Assembly: GCA_947464185.1 (NCBI GenBank)
Contig: CANHVY010000002.1
Coordinates: 62,001 to 126,000 of the forward strand
Direction of reading: 5' to 3'
DNA: 64,000 bases
Source of the DNA: Burkholderiales bacterium
GTDB lineage: Bacteria > Pseudomonadota > Gammaproteobacteria > Burkholderiales > Burkholderiaceae_C
Shown here: positions 62,979 to 64,000 of the stretch, one piece after another
How positions within the stretch are numbered: position 1 is the stretch's first letter
How the letters are laid out: each line of letters starts with the position of its first letter
Made by a program: the position numbers and the translations under genes
The notes under the pieces: generated by a model
What the model was told of the DNA's origin: nothing
The model's database searches: none
What the model saw: only the letters and a program-made list of their open reading frames with translations

Positions 62979-64000
62979 TCAGGCCGACAGCAGCGCCGCA
63001 ATCTCTTCATCAAGCCGCCTGACACTGGCTGCATCTGCTGCGCTGGCCGATTGGTGGCCCCAGTCAGTGTCCAGCTCCACAAAGCGCGCCCCCTCAATCC
63101 TGTCGGTGGCCCATCGGGCTGCGGGCGCCGGGTTGTACAGATCCAACGCAGGTGCCGCCACCAGGGTGCGGGCGCGTATCGAGGCCAGTGCCGCGGCGGT
63201 GTCACCGCCGAAGCCTGGCGTACCCCCCACGTCGTGCGCGTCATACGCCCAGGACTGGTAAAACCAGTCGATCGGGGAGAACCCCTGGGCCGCCCACGCA
63301 TCGGTCCGCTGGCCGATCCAGCGGATCACCTCCTCGGCACTGTCGAACGCAGCATCCACCTGAACCGGCGTCCGCCCTGCCAGCAACTGCATCAGCGGCA
63401 CCCAGGCGTCCCAGGGCCGAGACCCGCCGACGGCCAGCGCGCGGCGCGAGCACTCATTGACAGCGGCAGCCCAAGGCGTGGTGCGCGCCATGGGTGTCAT
63501 GGCTGCCACCCGGGCCACGCGTGAGGGATGCGACACCGCCCACTGCAAGGCCTGCATGCCCCCCATCGACGCCCCCACCACCGCGTGCAAGGTGTCGACC
63601 CCCAGCGCGTCGAGTACAGCGGCCTGGCTGGCCACCATGTCTCGGATCGTGAAGCGCGGGAAGGCATGGCCGGGCTGGGCAGCGGCGTTGGAGGGCGAGG
63701 AGGCCAGGCCATTGCCCAGCGCGTCCACCGCCACCACCGCGTAGCGCCGGGTGTCCAGCGCACGGCCCGGGCCGATCAGCATGTCGAGCCGGTGGTGGTG
63801 GGACCCGATGGCCGACAAGGCCAGGACCACGGGCACGCCCGCAGCCGGCAAGCCGGGGCCACGCTGCGGCCCGTGGACCACGTAGGTCACATGGCAGCCC
63901 TGGATCGACTCCCCAGACTCCAGGCCGAAGTCACCCAGCGAAACGTGGTGGTGCGGGGCGTCGACCCAGCCCGGTTGCAGGGGCGGATGCCGCCCCGGCC
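62979..64000 (-). CDS. MetX-like alpha/beta hydrolase/acyltransferase, 5'-truncated
   Basis: The frame is open to the window edge, so the start is outside (the GTG at 63890 is internal: residues before it, such as HHHVSLGDFGLESGESIQG, continue the family). 340 codons visible. Nucleophile elbow VVGASMGGMQALQWAVSHP and DWGHQ at the C terminus match homoserine-O-acetyltransferase-like proteins; GSHHHRLDMLIGPGRALD and VVAVDALGNGLASSPSN are the oxyanion and DALG motifs. True MetX activity versus another acyl transfer or hydrolysis is undecided. Confidence 0.8.
   Translation of the reverse strand, partial: PGRHPPLQPGWVDAPHHHVSLGDFGLESGESIQGCHVTYVVHGPQRGPGLPAAGVPVVLALSAIGSHHHRLDMLIGPGRALDTRRYAVVAVDALGNGLASSPSNAAAQPGHAFPRFTIRDMVASQAAVLDALGVDTLHAVVGASMGGMQALQWAVSHPSRVARVAAMTPMARTTPWAAAVNECSRRALAVGGSRPWDAWVPLMQLLAGRTPVQVDAAFDSAEEVIRWIGQRTDAWAAQGFSPIDWFYQSWAYDAHDVGGTPGFGGDTAAALASIRARTLVAAPALDLYNPAPAARWATDRIEGARFVELDTDWGHQSASAADAASVRRLDEEIAALLSA

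Overview
The window is GC-rich, densely packed bacterial chromosome, most likely from Burkholderiales (Comamonadaceae or a close relative). The evidence is gene order and family content: smg-dprA next to def-fmt, pgk/pyk/fba followed by purE-purK-tsaC, tsaB-rimI-family 4 uracil-DNA glycosylase, an SAH riboswitch in front of ahcY, and a Bug-type solute-binding protein. No rRNA, tRNA, CRISPR array, prophage or insertion sequence was seen, and no gene-free stretch exceeds 300 bases.

Region by region. 1-6.8 kb: the end of a DUF1631 gene, smg, dprA and a LysM protein on the minus strand, divergent from def-fmt and a small lipoprotein gene. 6.8-8.0 kb: azlC-azlD (amino acid export), separated by two tandem 62-bp units, each a 21-codon reading frame that overlaps its neighbours. 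8.0-19.5 kb: central carbon and purine block (pgk, maeB, pyk, MFS exporter, fba, a FitAB/VapBC-like toxin-antitoxin pair, purE, purK, tsaC). 19.6-26.7 kb: SemiSWEET, dacB, tsaB-rimI-udg, glmU and two lipoprotein genes. 26.7-34.4 kb: ttcA-folB, a FolM-like reductase lacking its usual catalytic Tyr, a MidA-like methyltransferase, small membrane proteins, cca and an NDUFA9-like protein. 34.4-41.7 kb: a soluble lytic transglycosylase, 5-formyl-THF cyclo-ligase, a nucleotidyltransferase and an orphan antitoxin-like gene. It then holds the methyl cycle block metF / toxin-antitoxin / ahcY, headed by the SAH riboswitch.

41.7-47.9 kb is accessory: a HAD phosphatase, a YbfB-type MFS transporter, a glutathione-linked cluster (DsbA-type isomerase, GST, SDR) divergent from a TetR regulator with a clear palindromic operator, another MFS transporter, and a decayed copy of a YbfB-type transporter end. 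47.9-56.7 kb is a nine-gene, tightly overlapped minus-strand operon: SgcQ/BtpA-like protein, FGGY kinase, HAD phosphatase, SDR, a complete polar amino-acid-type ABC importer, an Ntn (gamma-glutamyltransferase-family) hydrolase and a DeoR-type regulator. Its promoter carries three 10-bp-spaced TTC repeats. It looks like uptake and dismantling of an amino-acid-like conjugate of a sugar or polyol, and I do not recognise it as a characterised pathway. 56.9-62.9 kb is a plus-strand cluster: MFS transporter, frameshifted CoA-transferase, Bug-type binding protein, FAD aromatic hydroxylase and a secreted alpha/beta hydrolase. The window ends inside a MetX-like acyltransferase/hydrolase gene.

Two patterns recur. 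First, nine genes have a -10-like hexamer (often GACAAT) only 6-8 nt before the start codon, which suggests leaderless mRNAs. Second, several intergenic gaps are exactly bridged by mini reading frames that overlap the upstream stop and the downstream start, which suggests translational relays.
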